A DNA stretch of 64,000 nucleotides, from contig CM072885.1 of the NCBI GenBank assembly GCA_037013685.1, forward strand, positions 72,379,285-72,443,284. Reading direction: 5' to 3'. How positions within the stretch are numbered: the first letter of the stretch is position 1; the number at the start of each line of letters is the position of its first letter. A model generated the notes under the pieces. It searched no databases and had not been told where the DNA came from. It saw only the letters and a list, made by a program, of their open reading frames with translations. Of the stretch, positions 23,501-33,999 are shown piece by piece. The translations under genes were made by a program, and so were the position numbers. The DNA comes from Acridotheres tristis. Lineage: Eukaryota > Chordata > Aves > Passeriformes > Sturnidae.

Positions 23501-26500
23501 GGAAGACATTCCCAACACTTCTTTTGCACCCTACTCTCTACATAATAGAAAAAGGCTAGCTTTAAATTAAAGCTTTGAAAGAGAACATAGAAATTTAATT
23601 TGCCTGTGATAAATGTCATCTTTTTTTAGCAATTCGTCAGAGTATGTAGGTATTTTGTCAGTAACAGAGACTTTAGGAAAAATAAATAGAGAATTTAGAA
23701 AAAAGAAATGTCCAGTTTAAACAAAATTCAGAAAATAAAACTGGTATATTTTCCCTATCCCCAGCTTTAGGTATGACTTCACACTTACAATTCTGTTTCA
23801 AAACCTAGGACTTTCTTCTGTGCATCACTCCCAGAGAAGCAGCTGTGAGAAATGACTGAAGCACCCAGAGCCCAGGGGATACAAACCCAGAGTAGGGCGC
23901 TGTCAGCCCGGCTACCTGGAGCCCCTCACAGCTGCACGTGAAATACAAGAGGTTCAGCACGTATGCCACCAGGAAGGTGCTGCACGCAAACTTGGCCATT
24001 TCAGTTATGTGAAGCTTGAATTTCTTGATCAGGAATCCTCCTAGAAACATCCCCAGGATTGTGATGGGTAAAAGTATCACACCTGCAAAAAGACAGTAAG
24101 AAAAATGTTAACTGCTCTCACTTGCATTGACTCTTTTAGAATAAATATCTGGTTATATTATTTTCAAAATACCAGGTACCTATTTTTGGGCTGATTCTTA
24201 GAGGTTCCAAGACTTATATTACATTCTAATAATTTCACATCCCCATTTTCTTTTACAAATCATATTATGATTTAGAAATCAATATTTGCTGCATTTTCAC
24301 TATATTGTTGTTTGTATGGAGATATAATAAAACCTAAACAGATGCCTGTTAGAAACTGGAGTGAATGATAACATCTTAGCTTATATGCACTTCGTATAAA
24401 ATAAAGTATAAAACTCTGTCAAAACTACAAAAAAGGCTCCAAAATGGAACATAAAAGGAAGTTGCATCTGGTTCTGCACTGGATTCCATTTCAATCTGAA
24501 AGTGAATAATGAGATGATTTGCATTTAGATTTAATCTGTTCAGTATTTCACGAACACCAGCCCTTACATATACTTGCTAAACAGAGAGGTTTTACAAAGT
24601 GTTACTGGGAGAGGTTTGCCCTTCTGTGGTTTTACAGTTGGTTGGTTTTCTTGGTCATCTCTGTAAAACTTTCTCTGCATTCAGAAAAAAAGATAGGAAA
24701 AAGAAAGTTCTTCCACATTTGTAGCTGACTAAGGCATTGTATCTTCAGATTAAAGTAATGCAATATCAGTTCTGCAATGGCCTCACATAGCCTGGTTTTC
24801 CTTCCAGATTAAGAGACCATATCAATCACTGTGAGATTAATATAATTTCAGCATTCTTTTTTTGTAGAACACTACAAAGTACTTATTTTTGAAGGAACTG
24901 GTAAATAGAAAAAGAGCTTTGAAATTAATGAAGTGACTCCAACGTTTATATTTTGGTTTCTTATTGCTTATAAAATTTGGATTTTTAATCAAAATGAAAG
25001 AATATTTATATCAATGTTACTCTGAAAACAAAACTAATCAAACATTTCATTAAACATTTTAAATTTTTATTTCTATGAGTTTTTACTTAGTTGCAGATGA
25101 TGTCTGATGTGTGTTTTTTACTCACGAAGATGGACACATAACCCAAATCTTACTATGAAAAAAACTTCCACCCAGTTTTAATAATCCTCTAGCTCATTGA
25201 ATTAGCAGCACTAGGAAAATTAACACTAAAATTAACATCCATTTCCAACATACAGTTAGAAAATTAGGAAACCACTACATGCTTCCTTTTTAACCAAAAA
25301 CGTTCACATAAGCACCTTCTAAAACAGAAGGCAAATAAAACCTTCCCTTTTGACACTGGAATTTTAAAATAAGTCGAGTACCTACCAATTAGAAAGATGG
25401 CTTTTGCCACTGATACATTAAATTGCTGCTCCATAAACTTTGGCTCATAGGTTATTATCCCAACAAGGAAATTATACTGCAGAACAGTGAGGAAGATGAA
25501 CACCACAAAAATTGGATTTCCAAACAGCTTCCTGAGTGCTGGCAAGAAATCTGCAATGAAGAGGTATATGCTGTACACCCTGCTAAACACAGAGGAGAGT
25601 TGTTTTGGCATCCTTTAGATAGCAAAATTAACTTGGATTTAATTTCTGGCTGTGTTGCAGGTTATAATTCTGTGCCTACCACAAGACATACTTGCTCAAG
25701 TGAGAGTTCTCCTCTTTGCCAGCATGTGCCTTACAGGAGGAGCAGGGCCAGACAGCACAGAGGGTGCTGAGCTGGGAATCAGGGATCCTGAATGATCCTG
25801 TGTGGCACAGGGCTCCTCTCGGGGTGCTCAGCTTACACACACACCTCCCCAGTGTCTGTACAGAGCATTAGGAACCTCTACCAAGGGTAAAACGTGGTTC
25901 CTGAAGCAGGAGCCTTTACCAACCACACGAGAACCCCACATGAGGGTGATGTTTAGAGAACAGAAGCACCTGGCCCCAAAAAAGGCTGGAATAATTTCCG
26001 GGACCCTTGACTAGAATATTAAAATCCATTAAAATAAAGTGAACATAAACACCTGTATTTAGACTGTAGTCTGGCTCTTGGCGCACCTTCCTAAAAGGTG
26101 AGAGCTCAAAACACATCTGCTATAGGTGTGCACATAGATACAAACAAAACCTTGGGTCTAATAGTAAAAATACAAAAATAAGAGCAGTGGCTGGTTGGAT
26201 CTGGTATTGCTTATATGAGATAAATTCAGCATCCCTGAGCTCATGCACAGGAGCTGCATCAAATCCAGAGGAGTTCCTCTAACATCTGATGTAGTCAGAA
26301 TGAGCTCCAAGTTTCCTTCCCAAACGTGAAACAGGAGCCTGCCCACTATGGATTGGCCATTAATAAGGGATGGGATGTTTTCCCCATTCTCTTCATAATC
26401 ATAGGACTGTAGCTGTAATACATCATCTCACAACTATGAATTGAGGATCCCTGGTCTTCAGAGAAACAGCCCAAGTTTTTTCCAGGTGTCTGACATCAGG

Positions 26501-29500
26501 AGAGGATTGAAACTCGCCCTTAATGAGTAATTATAGCAGCGCAAATTAAAGACATTTTTGTCAGTAATTTGCACTGCAGAAACGTATATTTTTCTGAAGG
26601 CTGTGTGAGTCCATGCTCAGCTCACAATGAATCCATGAGACAGAATTCATATGCAAACATTTGTGCAATAATCTTTCACCTTTCACTGCCTCTGAGAACC
26701 TTAACTGTGGTTGAGCTGGGGAGTCTGTTTTACAGTGATCTCCTTGAACAGACAAGTGACTAATCTTCAAGTTTTCATTCTCTCCTTCTTTTGGTAAGGA
26801 ATAAGGCAAAAACCAGAAAGGCAATGAAGCAATGAAGTTGACTGCTCCACAGATAAGCAATCCAAGCCACCAGGCACCAACCCATCGGGTATCCTTAGGA
26901 TTTATGCTGATGGCATCTATAAAATACAGAAAGACAGGAAAATAGGTTAAATATTATGGAGAGCAATTACTATAGATTACTATACATTACTTATATCCTC
27001 ATACATATAATTTAAAAACCCGAACAGAGGTGAATAAGGTCCCATATGATGAACTGAAATGCATCTTGATTCAAATCATAGAATAGTTTATGTTGGAAGG
27101 GACCTTTAAGATCACCTCACTCCAACCCCCTGCCATGGGCAGGGACATCTGCCACTAGACCAGGTTGCTCAGAGCCCCATCCAGCCTGGCCTTGAAGGGG
27201 CAGCTACAGCTGCTCTGGGTAAGTTGTGAATGACCTATCCTTAGAAGAGAATCAGTCCCATGCAGTCAAAAATAGATGTGTCCATTAAGGCCCATGGTGG
27301 CATTTCCTTGCCACAATCCTCCAATACTATCTGGGGGAATGAACAAAAGGATCCTTTACTACAAAAAAACCCCTTCCTATTCTCAATCTCCCAGAGTCCC
27401 CTCCTTCTCCACTCCTGAACTCTACAGTTTTCCTCCAAATTTCCTCAAATTTTCCCTGGGATTAGAGACTTTTAAATGATGTGAACAACAAAATGAATTT
27501 TGAGATGATTCTCTGCAGCATGCTTTTCAAAAGAACACAGTTTTTACTAAGTGTTGAAAGTGTCCATGAGCCTTTCAATGTTCTCTCAGCATGGGAATGG
27601 CCTTTTATTCAATTAATCATTCATTTCATTCATCTCAGCTGCATAGCAGGTGTGTAACAAGTGAGTGTGCAAGCATAAAAAAGGTGCAGTGGGGGTAGGA
27701 GTAATTTTCAAGAGTTATTCCAACTACACTACAACACCTGACTTTAGAGTGTTAATTTTTGAGCAGGAAAAGCCCTCTGGAGAGCCCAGTTTTTGGGGCA
27801 GTGGAGTGGTGATGTCCCTGTCCCCGAGCCCTGCTGGCTCCGGTCCCGTACCAATGTCCACGGTGCCGACGTCCACCCAGAGGCCGGCGCAGAAGGAGCC
27901 CAGCAGGAAGCCCAGCGTGGGCCCAAACATGCCCGAGGATCTCACCAGGCCTGCAAGAGAGGGGAGACGGAGCCAAACGCTGCGGGGACAAGGCAAGTCT
28001 TCCTCTCTGAGGGCAAGGAAATGACAGAGGAGGGGGCGGGCAGGAGAGGGGCTCAGGCCATTATGGAATGTCCTGAGCAGCAAGAATACAAGGTGCAAGC
28101 TGCCCTAACCATAGCTGGGGTGTAGATCAGAAGGTGGGATGCCCCTAGGATCTAAATGAATAATAATGCCCCTAAATGAATAAGCTGTGAAGGTTAACAG
28201 AACCCCTATGTAACAATTGATAAAAGATTCGTGTTAATCACAAAAGCATTGCGGTTTGGATAAACCAGAATACTAAGCTCTAAAGTAAAGCATGGACACT
28301 AAATAAAGGAAATTATATGATTAAATAATTCTGTTTAAAATCACCTTGTTATGTTATATTATATTGTATTCTGTTACATTACATTATGTTATGTTTTTCA
28401 AATAAGTTGTATCGTCTACCAGCTTGCAAAATCGGACTTCCCAAAAAGCCCTTCCTGCCTTTGTCTAATCAATACTGCCTATCTCAAGGACCAGACTCCC
28501 AGAACTTCTCTGGTGGTTATCTACAAGAACCAGATAACTATCTGTGACTGATTATCGCCTGGAGGCTTTGTGAATTTGTGTAAAGATGTTTATTCGACCA
28601 CCACTGCTTACCTAGCAAAATTATAACAACAAAAAAAAAACCCCAAAACTTATTGATTACAATGAGAACCCACAGTATAAGAAGAAGCTGCAAACCAAGG
28701 TTGGGTGGAGCGTGGAGTGGGCGGTGACCCCTCGTGTTCCCCAGCGCGCTGCTTGCTCTTTCTATATCAAATAAAGCAATCTAAAATTTTGCTGAATATC
28801 GAGACTTTTGTCTCTCATTTATAACACCTAGGAGCAAATGAATAAGCTATGCAGGCTACCAGAAACCCAGGAAGCTACACTGCATTTTGCTGACTGGATG
28901 TGTAAATACAGCACAATTTCATTTTGGTGATCACTACTGGCAACCAACATAAATAAAATAAAATAAAATAAAATAAAATAAAATAAAATAAAATAAAATA
29001 AAATAAAATAAAATAAAATAAAATAAAATAAAATAAAATAAAATAAAATAAAATAAAATAAAATAAAATACCTGCAAAATAATTCAAGCATAGGTTCTCA
29101 CATTCCCTTGCCTCCTGTGTTGTTCTGTTGAAGCTTAGTTGTGAGGACGTAACAGATCAAACTACAGCTCAGTAATTTGGATTCCTGAATTCTAGTGTGG
29201 AACTGACACCTTGAAGTTGCAGAAAGCTTCATCCCATGAGAAAAGAAGGAATTATTTACCAAATGCCTGTAAGTTCTTGCCACATCCAGCACTGTGCTCT
29301 GTAAATCCTATTGTGTTCTGCTGGAGAGATTTTCCTCCTGAGAAAGAGTTGGTTTTGAAAACTCTCTTCTGAATATAGTGATTGCTCAGCTTATCACCCA
29401 GAGCTTCTGTAATAAATTGTTAAATCCTAACAAGTATGCTAAATTTTCTGTTCCTTCCCACGGCAACTCTGGTATTATTGCTGTCACCACAACTCTACCA

Positions 29501-32500
29501 AAATGCCGTCTCTGCCTCAAAAGAACTTATGTTCTTACTCAACAAAACATCAAAGGACAAAGGAAAAAGGAGAGACAAAACCAAGACTTCTTGTTCAGGG
29601 TCAAATAACGAGATTAATGCTCAAAATTAATCAGCAAGGCTTCACTGACTTTTTTTTTTATTATTATAGGACAATTTTTAATGTTTGTAATTTACAGAAA
29701 CATTGTTTATAAATTGATACAGACAGATAATAAAAAATAAGATATAGAAAAAAATCAAAGTTAGCCAAGAAAAGCAATGTCTGCTCTATGTGTGTTTCAA
29801 CTTTCACTTTTTTGCAAAGTGGTTCAGTCCACCAAAATGGAATAAGTAACTGAAAACCGCTATTCTGAATGGAAAAATGAAATATTTTAATAAAATGTAA
29901 ACTAAATACTTTATTTCTCTTGCATAAGCCAATTTCCATTTTGGCTAAATCTATGCTATTCTCCATGTTTACTTTATATTTTTGATCTCACTTGACCATA
30001 ATCCCCAACCTGTCTCAATCTCTCCCAGATTAGATTCTGACAAGAAGAAAGTCAGTCAAACTTTTGAAAATCCCTTTAATCAGAAGGTCAAATATTTTGC
30101 ATAACTGCTGAGTGAAATACTTGTTTTTGATAGCTAACTCCACAATACTTGCATATTCTGGAATGGCCTTATCCTGTAGCATTACATACTGAGCTCTTCC
30201 TGAAAATGTGTCTTACTATCTTTCTGACCAGCTGAATTTCACCAAATTGACTTCAGGCCACAGTTCTTGAACTCCCTCAGCCACACAAACACCCCATGCT
30301 ATTAAATCAGTTTGTCAACAAATTAATTGGCTTGGGCGTAAGTCTCCCTGTCTTGGGCAATAGGTTATGTGCCATCAAAACAAGATCAAAATCCCAATTA
30401 GAAAGGATTTGTTACAACACCCTGGCAAGGTGATGGTTTTCCTTCAGCAAAGAGTGACTTTAAAAAGCTTTTAACTGGAAGTGTGCTGCATGTAAAATTC
30501 GGGTAAGAGCTCCTGAAATACATTCACATTACTGTAATTAATTGTGACTACATTACAGATCCTCACATTAAGGATCATTCCCTTATCTGTGAAATAGTAA
30601 TTAGGAAGAATTTGGTTCTCTGAAGATGTGGTACTAAAGATGATATGCCAGATAAGACAGATATGACTTTGCACTTTGGGGAAATGAGTGTTTTATTATG
30701 CTTCTCTTCATCACAGAAGCTCCTCGGAGAAAGCAAAAAGACTATCCTGGAGTCACCCCTAGAAAATAAATATGAGACTTCTTTTGTACTGTTTGGGTTT
30801 TTTTTACCCTGTACAACTCAAAATTATCCATTATTAACCAAATTACCAAAATTATCAAGATAAATTTTTTTGTTGAGTATTTGCTTGACTATAGAAATAT
30901 TAAAGAACAGAATATCTAGCATAAAAATTGCTCATTTGTACATTACCTATGTAAAATGCTGAGTTTTCTTCTTTAGAAAAATCATCAATATATGAAACTC
31001 CCAGTGGCATAATTGGTGCTTCCCCAATTCCACGTAGAAGGTTCCCCACCAACACAAAGAGCCACAGATAGGAATTGGTTGTTTTCTCACATCCTGCAGA
31101 CCATAAACATTTATATTTCTGTGAACATAATTCTGAAAATGCTTTACAGCAACAGTAAAATAACATAAAATACGGGGTTTAACAATCATTATAGGTTGAG
31201 TTTATATATGTCATGGTTTCTAGCAGGGGTTTACTGCAGGGACAAGCAGAAGAAGGGAATTCAGCACCAGAGCTGTATCTTACCAGCATTTATCACTGTG
31301 CTGAGAGTTTCCGTAGCATCTGTGACTGCAGGGCCCTCAGACAGCGCTGGGGAGCACGCTGACACACTCGTGGAGGAGTTATCCACACTAACAGTTATCC
31401 TTTCATAATTGTAACTGGAAAACAACTATGTGAAATACAACTGACACACCAAGGACTTTTCTCTGCAGGAAGCGAGTCTGAGCCTTGTGCTCACATACCT
31501 TCACTCCTGCTCCATGCACACAAAGTGGAGGGGAGCCCATTTTCAGGGTTTTGCTTTAAAAAAATAGGTCTCTTCATACCATTTTCAAGTGCTCTGATGA
31601 GTCTAACCTCAATATTTTCCTGAGCTAAAGAGCAACAGACCTGCTTTCAGAGATCATTCTTTAGACTGCAGGACAGAGGCAGAGTTCATCCACATCTGTC
31701 TACATTCAGCAGGGCTGACGTTTTTCCACGATGGCATCTCTTTCTTGCCTTCGTGGTAGATGCAAGGATGCCAAAGGTTTGGAAAGGTATGACCTGCATC
31801 TGACAATTATGTGTACCATCTTAAATGTGAAAGGGGTATTTAGATATTTAATTCTCCCCAAGTTTAGATTAAAGTCTTCAGCATTTTAAAGAGCCTATCA
31901 TGAGTAGCCACCATGGAGAAAGAAACCTTTTCCATCAAAATCTAATTGCAGTTCATTTAAATATAAAAAAAGGGAACACAGTTTAAAGAAGAAAAAATGT
32001 ATGTGCGTATGTATATATGTGTGTGTATATATATCCATCCCAGGTGAAAAATTCAACCCACTTTATCCTTAGTTATGTATAAGTTCTGAAGAAATCTGAG
32101 GTTTCTCTTCTGCTTACCTGTAGCAAGAGGTAAGCTTTCAGAGAGGAAATCAGAAATCAATATTAAAAAATCCACCTTTTAGAATGGCTGGAACAAGCTA
32201 CTACTGTCAAGCTTTTAACTCAAATGTATGCTTTAGAAAACACTTCATATGATCAAGTTCAGTTAGTGCACAACATGAAAACTCTCCATATTTACCGTCC
32301 CATTAGGAACTGAGGCATCACTGACAAAAAAGCTCCTACAGACATGATGAGACACCCAACAGCAATTATTTTTGGCCGATGAACTCTTGGTCCAAGGTAG
32401 CTCACCAACACCATCACCATTAAGTTACCTGCATCAACAGGAGAGAGAGCCAACACAAAAAATTGATTTTTTGGAGGGGAGTTAAAGTGTACTAAGAAGC

Positions 32501-33973
32501 ACTTAACCATTTTCAAAGAAAGTGCATATACCTATCTCAAAGCTGCCATCAATAATGCCAACAATTGATGATGAGATTTCAAATCTCCTTTCAATTTGAC
32601 TGGACATGCTCTTCATGTAGCTTCCAGAAAATCCTTTGGCAAAAAAGGAAAAAGCTAGGGCTCCAAGAAATATCTGAAGAGAGAAAACAATTGAGTTTGC
32701 AAAGTAACAATTTTTGCTTTATGGCTGGATGCCTGAGCAACCCACTCAAAAAGCACAAAAATCATATGCTTTCCTTTCTAATTTTCTGTGAGGAGAATCT
32801 TCCTATAGTTATCATTAAAACAGATTTTACTTTCTTTTTCAGGGTGGCCTCCAAAATCTCTGCTACTTTAAAGAAAACGGAAATTGACATTGATGGTATG
32901 CACCTTCTAGCTCTCTAGTACATATTGGTTCAGCTGTTTCCTTCCTTAGGAAAAACTTGCAGCATAATAATGTTCATTTATGGTACTTATATCACAGTAT
33001 ATCTTATTACCTCTCCTCCTGTTCTAAAAAAAATTAATAAAAAAATCAATCTGCAACTACTTCTGTGACTGTAGCACACCTCTAAATTTATTGTTAGCAA
33101 AATATGACATCATTTCTTAACTTCTGAGCACATTTATTGACTCCATGTGCTTGGAGTCACAACCACAGAATCAGAATGGTTTGGGTTGGAAGGGACCTTA
33201 AAAATCACCTTGTTCCAACCCCCTTCCAGGGACAGAGACACATTCCACTGCACCAGGTTGCTCCAAGCCCCATCCAACCTAGTTTTGGACACTTCCAGGG
33301 ATGGGGCAGCCACAGTTTTTGTGTGCAGCCTGTGCCAGAGCCTCACCACCCTCACAGGAAAGAATTTCTTCCTAATATCCAATCTTAACCAATTCTCTGT
33401 GAGTTTGAAGCAATTTCCCCTTGTCCTGTCAGTCTAGGCCCATGTCAATATTCTCTCTTCATCCTTCTTGTTGGCTCCTTCAGGTACTTGAAGGCCACAA
33501 TGAGGTCACCCCTGATCCTTCTCTTCTCCAGTCCCAGTTCTCGCAGGCGCTCCTCACAGTAGTGCTGCTCCATCCCTCTGATCTCCTTGGTGTCCCTCCT
33601 CTGGACTGGCTCCAGCAGCTCCCTGTCCTTCCCATGCTGGGACCCAGAGGTGGAGGCAGCTCTGAAGGCAAAAAGGCAGAACCCCCTCCCTCCCTCCCCT
33701 GCTGCCCAAATCCCTTCCATCCCCCCATGGACGCATCCCAGATCATTTCTCCCAACACATCAAGTATCAAACAGTGACACACATAACTAATTGAATTTTG
33801 ATAGGACTTCAAGTGGCAATTCAGGGGTCCAGAGAAAATACGTGGTGAGGGCTCTTCCATACCTTTAGCTTGGAACACTTATGGCACACAGTCTTGGCAG
33901 GAACTGCACTGCCATCGCTGTCCTGGAACAGCGATTTTTCTTTAAGCTGGCCAGCAGTGATTGGTCTGTCCAT
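17330..33973 (-). CDS. SLCO1B3: Gene B: OATP1B-like organic anion transporter, complete (14 coding exons)
   Basis: Complete SLCO1 carrier. Coding exons in transcript order: 33973-33863, 32673-32532, 32428-32296, 31414-31284, 31093-30947, 27950-27852, 26916-26680, 25550-25386, 24082-23887, 22136-21971, 21183-21002, 19663-19599, 18416-18299, 17552-17330. They total 2115 bp, 704 residues plus TAA, normal for OATP1. Visible: a 37-residue cytoplasmic N-terminus, [26 protein letters not shown] before TM6, a Kazal-like loop (CNAECSC, ACFAGC), [14 protein letters not shown], and tail end EETYM. The TM1-TM3 part, [14 protein letters not shown] and ALGGT favour OATP1B; the exon with the signature is nearer OATP1A2. 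Human 1B1 and 1B3 are co-orthologues, so the symbol follows chicken usage. Family role is sodium-independent uptake of bile salts, pigments and conjugates; tissue is inferred. The start has a good context (A at -3, G at +4). Confidence 0.94.
18299..18416 (-). CDS. SLCO1B3: Gene B coding exon 13: TM11 and loop 6
   Basis: 118 bp. Encodes [20 protein letters not shown] and [12 protein letters not shown]. Acceptor ttctctgcag, donor TTCAG|GTAATC. Confidence 0.94.
19599..19663 (-). CDS. SLCO1B3: Gene B coding exon 12
   Basis: 65 bp. Encodes [20 protein letters not shown] between TM10 and TM11. Acceptor ccttttcag, donor CTAG|GTAAGA. Confidence 0.92.
21002..21183 (-). CDS. SLCO1B3: Gene B coding exon 11: end of loop and TM10
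   Basis: 182 bp, one codon shorter than in genes A and C, in the CQRESC region. Encodes [10 protein letters not shown], an N-S-S sequon, TM10 and [13 protein letters not shown]. Donor TTTAG|GTGAAA. Confidence 0.94.
21971..22136 (-). CDS. SLCO1B3: Gene B coding exon 10: Kazal-like loop
   Basis: 166 bp. Encodes [20 protein letters not shown], then [19 protein letters not shown]. The Kazal-type cysteines are complete. Donor ATATG|GTAAAT. Confidence 0.93.
23887..24082 (-). CDS. SLCO1B3: Gene B coding exon 9: TM8-TM9
   Basis: 196 bp. Encodes [20 protein letters not shown] and [24 protein letters not shown] is OATP1B-like. The donor is weak for this family (TCTGG|GTTTGT), but phase and length fit exactly. 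Confidence 0.88.
25386..25550 (-). CDS. SLCO1B3: Gene B coding exon 8: TM7
   Basis: 165 bp. Encodes [18 protein letters not shown] and [15 protein letters not shown]. Acceptor ttcattgcag, donor ATTG|GTAGGT. Confidence 0.94.
26680..26916 (-). CDS. SLCO1B3: Gene B coding exon 7: OATP signature and TM6
   Basis: 237 bp. Encodes [19 protein letters not shown]6, [13 protein letters not shown] and a polar loop to AVKG. Donor AAAG|GTGAAA, canonical GT where genes A and C have GC. The signature part resembles OATP1A2 more than OATP1B1. Confidence 0.94.
27077..27222 (-). repeat. CR1 LINE 3' end in gene B intron 6
   Basis: Reads in reverse: AATCATAGAATAG at the left edge, TTGGAAGGGACCTTTAAGAT, GACCAGGTTGCTCAGAGCCC. 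Same strand as gene B. Confidence 0.9.
27852..27950 (-). CDS. SLCO1B3: Gene B coding exon 6: TM5
   Basis: 99 bp, the standard size. Encodes [20 protein letters not shown]. It is markedly GC-rich compared with other exons of the gene. The intron separating it from exon 5 is about 3.0 kb and contains an LTR and a pentanucleotide repeat. Confidence 0.92.
28141..28872. repeat. Degenerate ~40-bp tandem repeat split by the LTR
   Basis: Near-copies of a CCTA-RR-NNAAATGAATAAGCT unit lie at 28143-28168 and 28170-28206 on the left and 28827-28870 on the right. The last two share AAATGAATAAGCT followed by GAAGG/GCAGG and CAGAA-CCC. The LTR at 28209-28826 interrupts the series. Confidence 0.6.
28209..28826 (+). 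mobile_element. Solo LTR of an ERV1-like endogenous retrovirus
   Basis: Starts TGTAACAATTG and ends CATTTATAACA, bounded by the 4-base direct repeat CCTA at 28205-28208 and 28827-28830. It has a TATA-like TATAAG near 28676 and an AATAAA at 28770-28775, in the order expected of an LTR read on the + strand. No internal retroviral genes remain. A 4-base duplication fits gammaretrovirus-like (ERV1) integration. It is antisense to gene B, in intron 5 to 6 of the coding series. Family name not determined. Confidence 0.75.
28949..29071. repeat. (AAAAT)n microsatellite
   Basis: About 24 uninterrupted copies of a 5-base AAAAT unit in the gene B intron between its coding exons 5 and 6. Its minus strand gives long Phe/Ile/Leu/Tyr reading frames that are not genes. 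Confidence 0.97.
30947..31093 (-). CDS. SLCO1B3: Gene B coding exon 5: TM4
   Basis: 147 bp. Encodes [38 protein letters not shown] and SAFYIG. Donor ATAG|GTAATG, a canonical GT where gene C has GC. Confidence 0.94.
   Translation of the reverse strand, partial: DVRKQPIPICGSLCWWGTFYVELGKHQLCHWEFHILMIFLKKKTQHFT
31284..31414 (-). CDS. SLCO1B3: Gene B coding exon 4: extracellular loop 2
   Basis: 131 bp. Encodes [20 protein letters not shown] and a further hydrophilic stretch ending VINA. An N-S-S sequon is present. This is the least conserved exon of the family; it was assigned from its splice sites, phase and position. Confidence 0.85.
32001..32032. repeat. TG/TA dinucleotide tract
   Basis: Mixed GTATGTATATATGTGTGTG run in the gene B intron between coding exons 3 and 4; a likely polymorphic microsatellite. 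Confidence 0.7.
32296..32428 (-). CDS. SLCO1B3: Gene B coding exon 3: TM2-TM3
   Basis: 133 bp. Encodes [25 protein letters not shown] and MPQFLMGR. Acceptor tgatgcag, donor GACG|GTAAAT. Confidence 0.94.
32532..32673 (-). CDS. SLCO1B3: Gene B coding exon 2: TM1 and start of TM2
   Basis: 142 bp. Encodes [28 protein letters not shown] and IIDGSFEI, near-identical to the OATP family consensus. Donor ATAG|GTATAT. The next intron is only 103 bp. Confidence 0.94.
33164..33715 (-). repeat. CR1 LINE, longer copy in gene B intron 1
   Basis: Reverse-oriented CR1: left edge ACAGAATCAGAATGG, then TTGGAAGGGACCTTAAAAAT, then the more 5' CR1 part with CACAGTAGTGCTGCTCCATC. The longest CR1 copy in the window, in the intron between the start-codon exon and coding exon 2 of gene B. 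Confidence 0.9.
33863..33973 (-). CDS. SLCO1B3: Gene B coding exon 1: N-terminal cytoplasmic segment
   Basis: ATG at 33973-33971 in context AAACCATGG. Encodes 37 residues beginning [14 protein letters not shown] and ending SKLK, phase 0, donor AAG|GTATGG. A plausible acceptor (TTTTCAAACAG) lies at 33987-33989, leaving a 13-base 5' leader in this exon. One or more untranslated exons must lie upstream. Confidence 0.88.
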
Positions 33974-33999
33974 GGTTTTCCTTCTCCTGTTTGAAAAAT

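Noticed and set aside
27665..28125. Several overlapping frames around gene B coding exon 6
   Set aside because: Shadows of the GC-rich 99-bp exon; only 27852-27950 matches the family.
28828..29091. Phe/Ile/Leu-rich membrane-like peptide on the minus strand
   Set aside because: Translation of the (AAAAT)n repeat.
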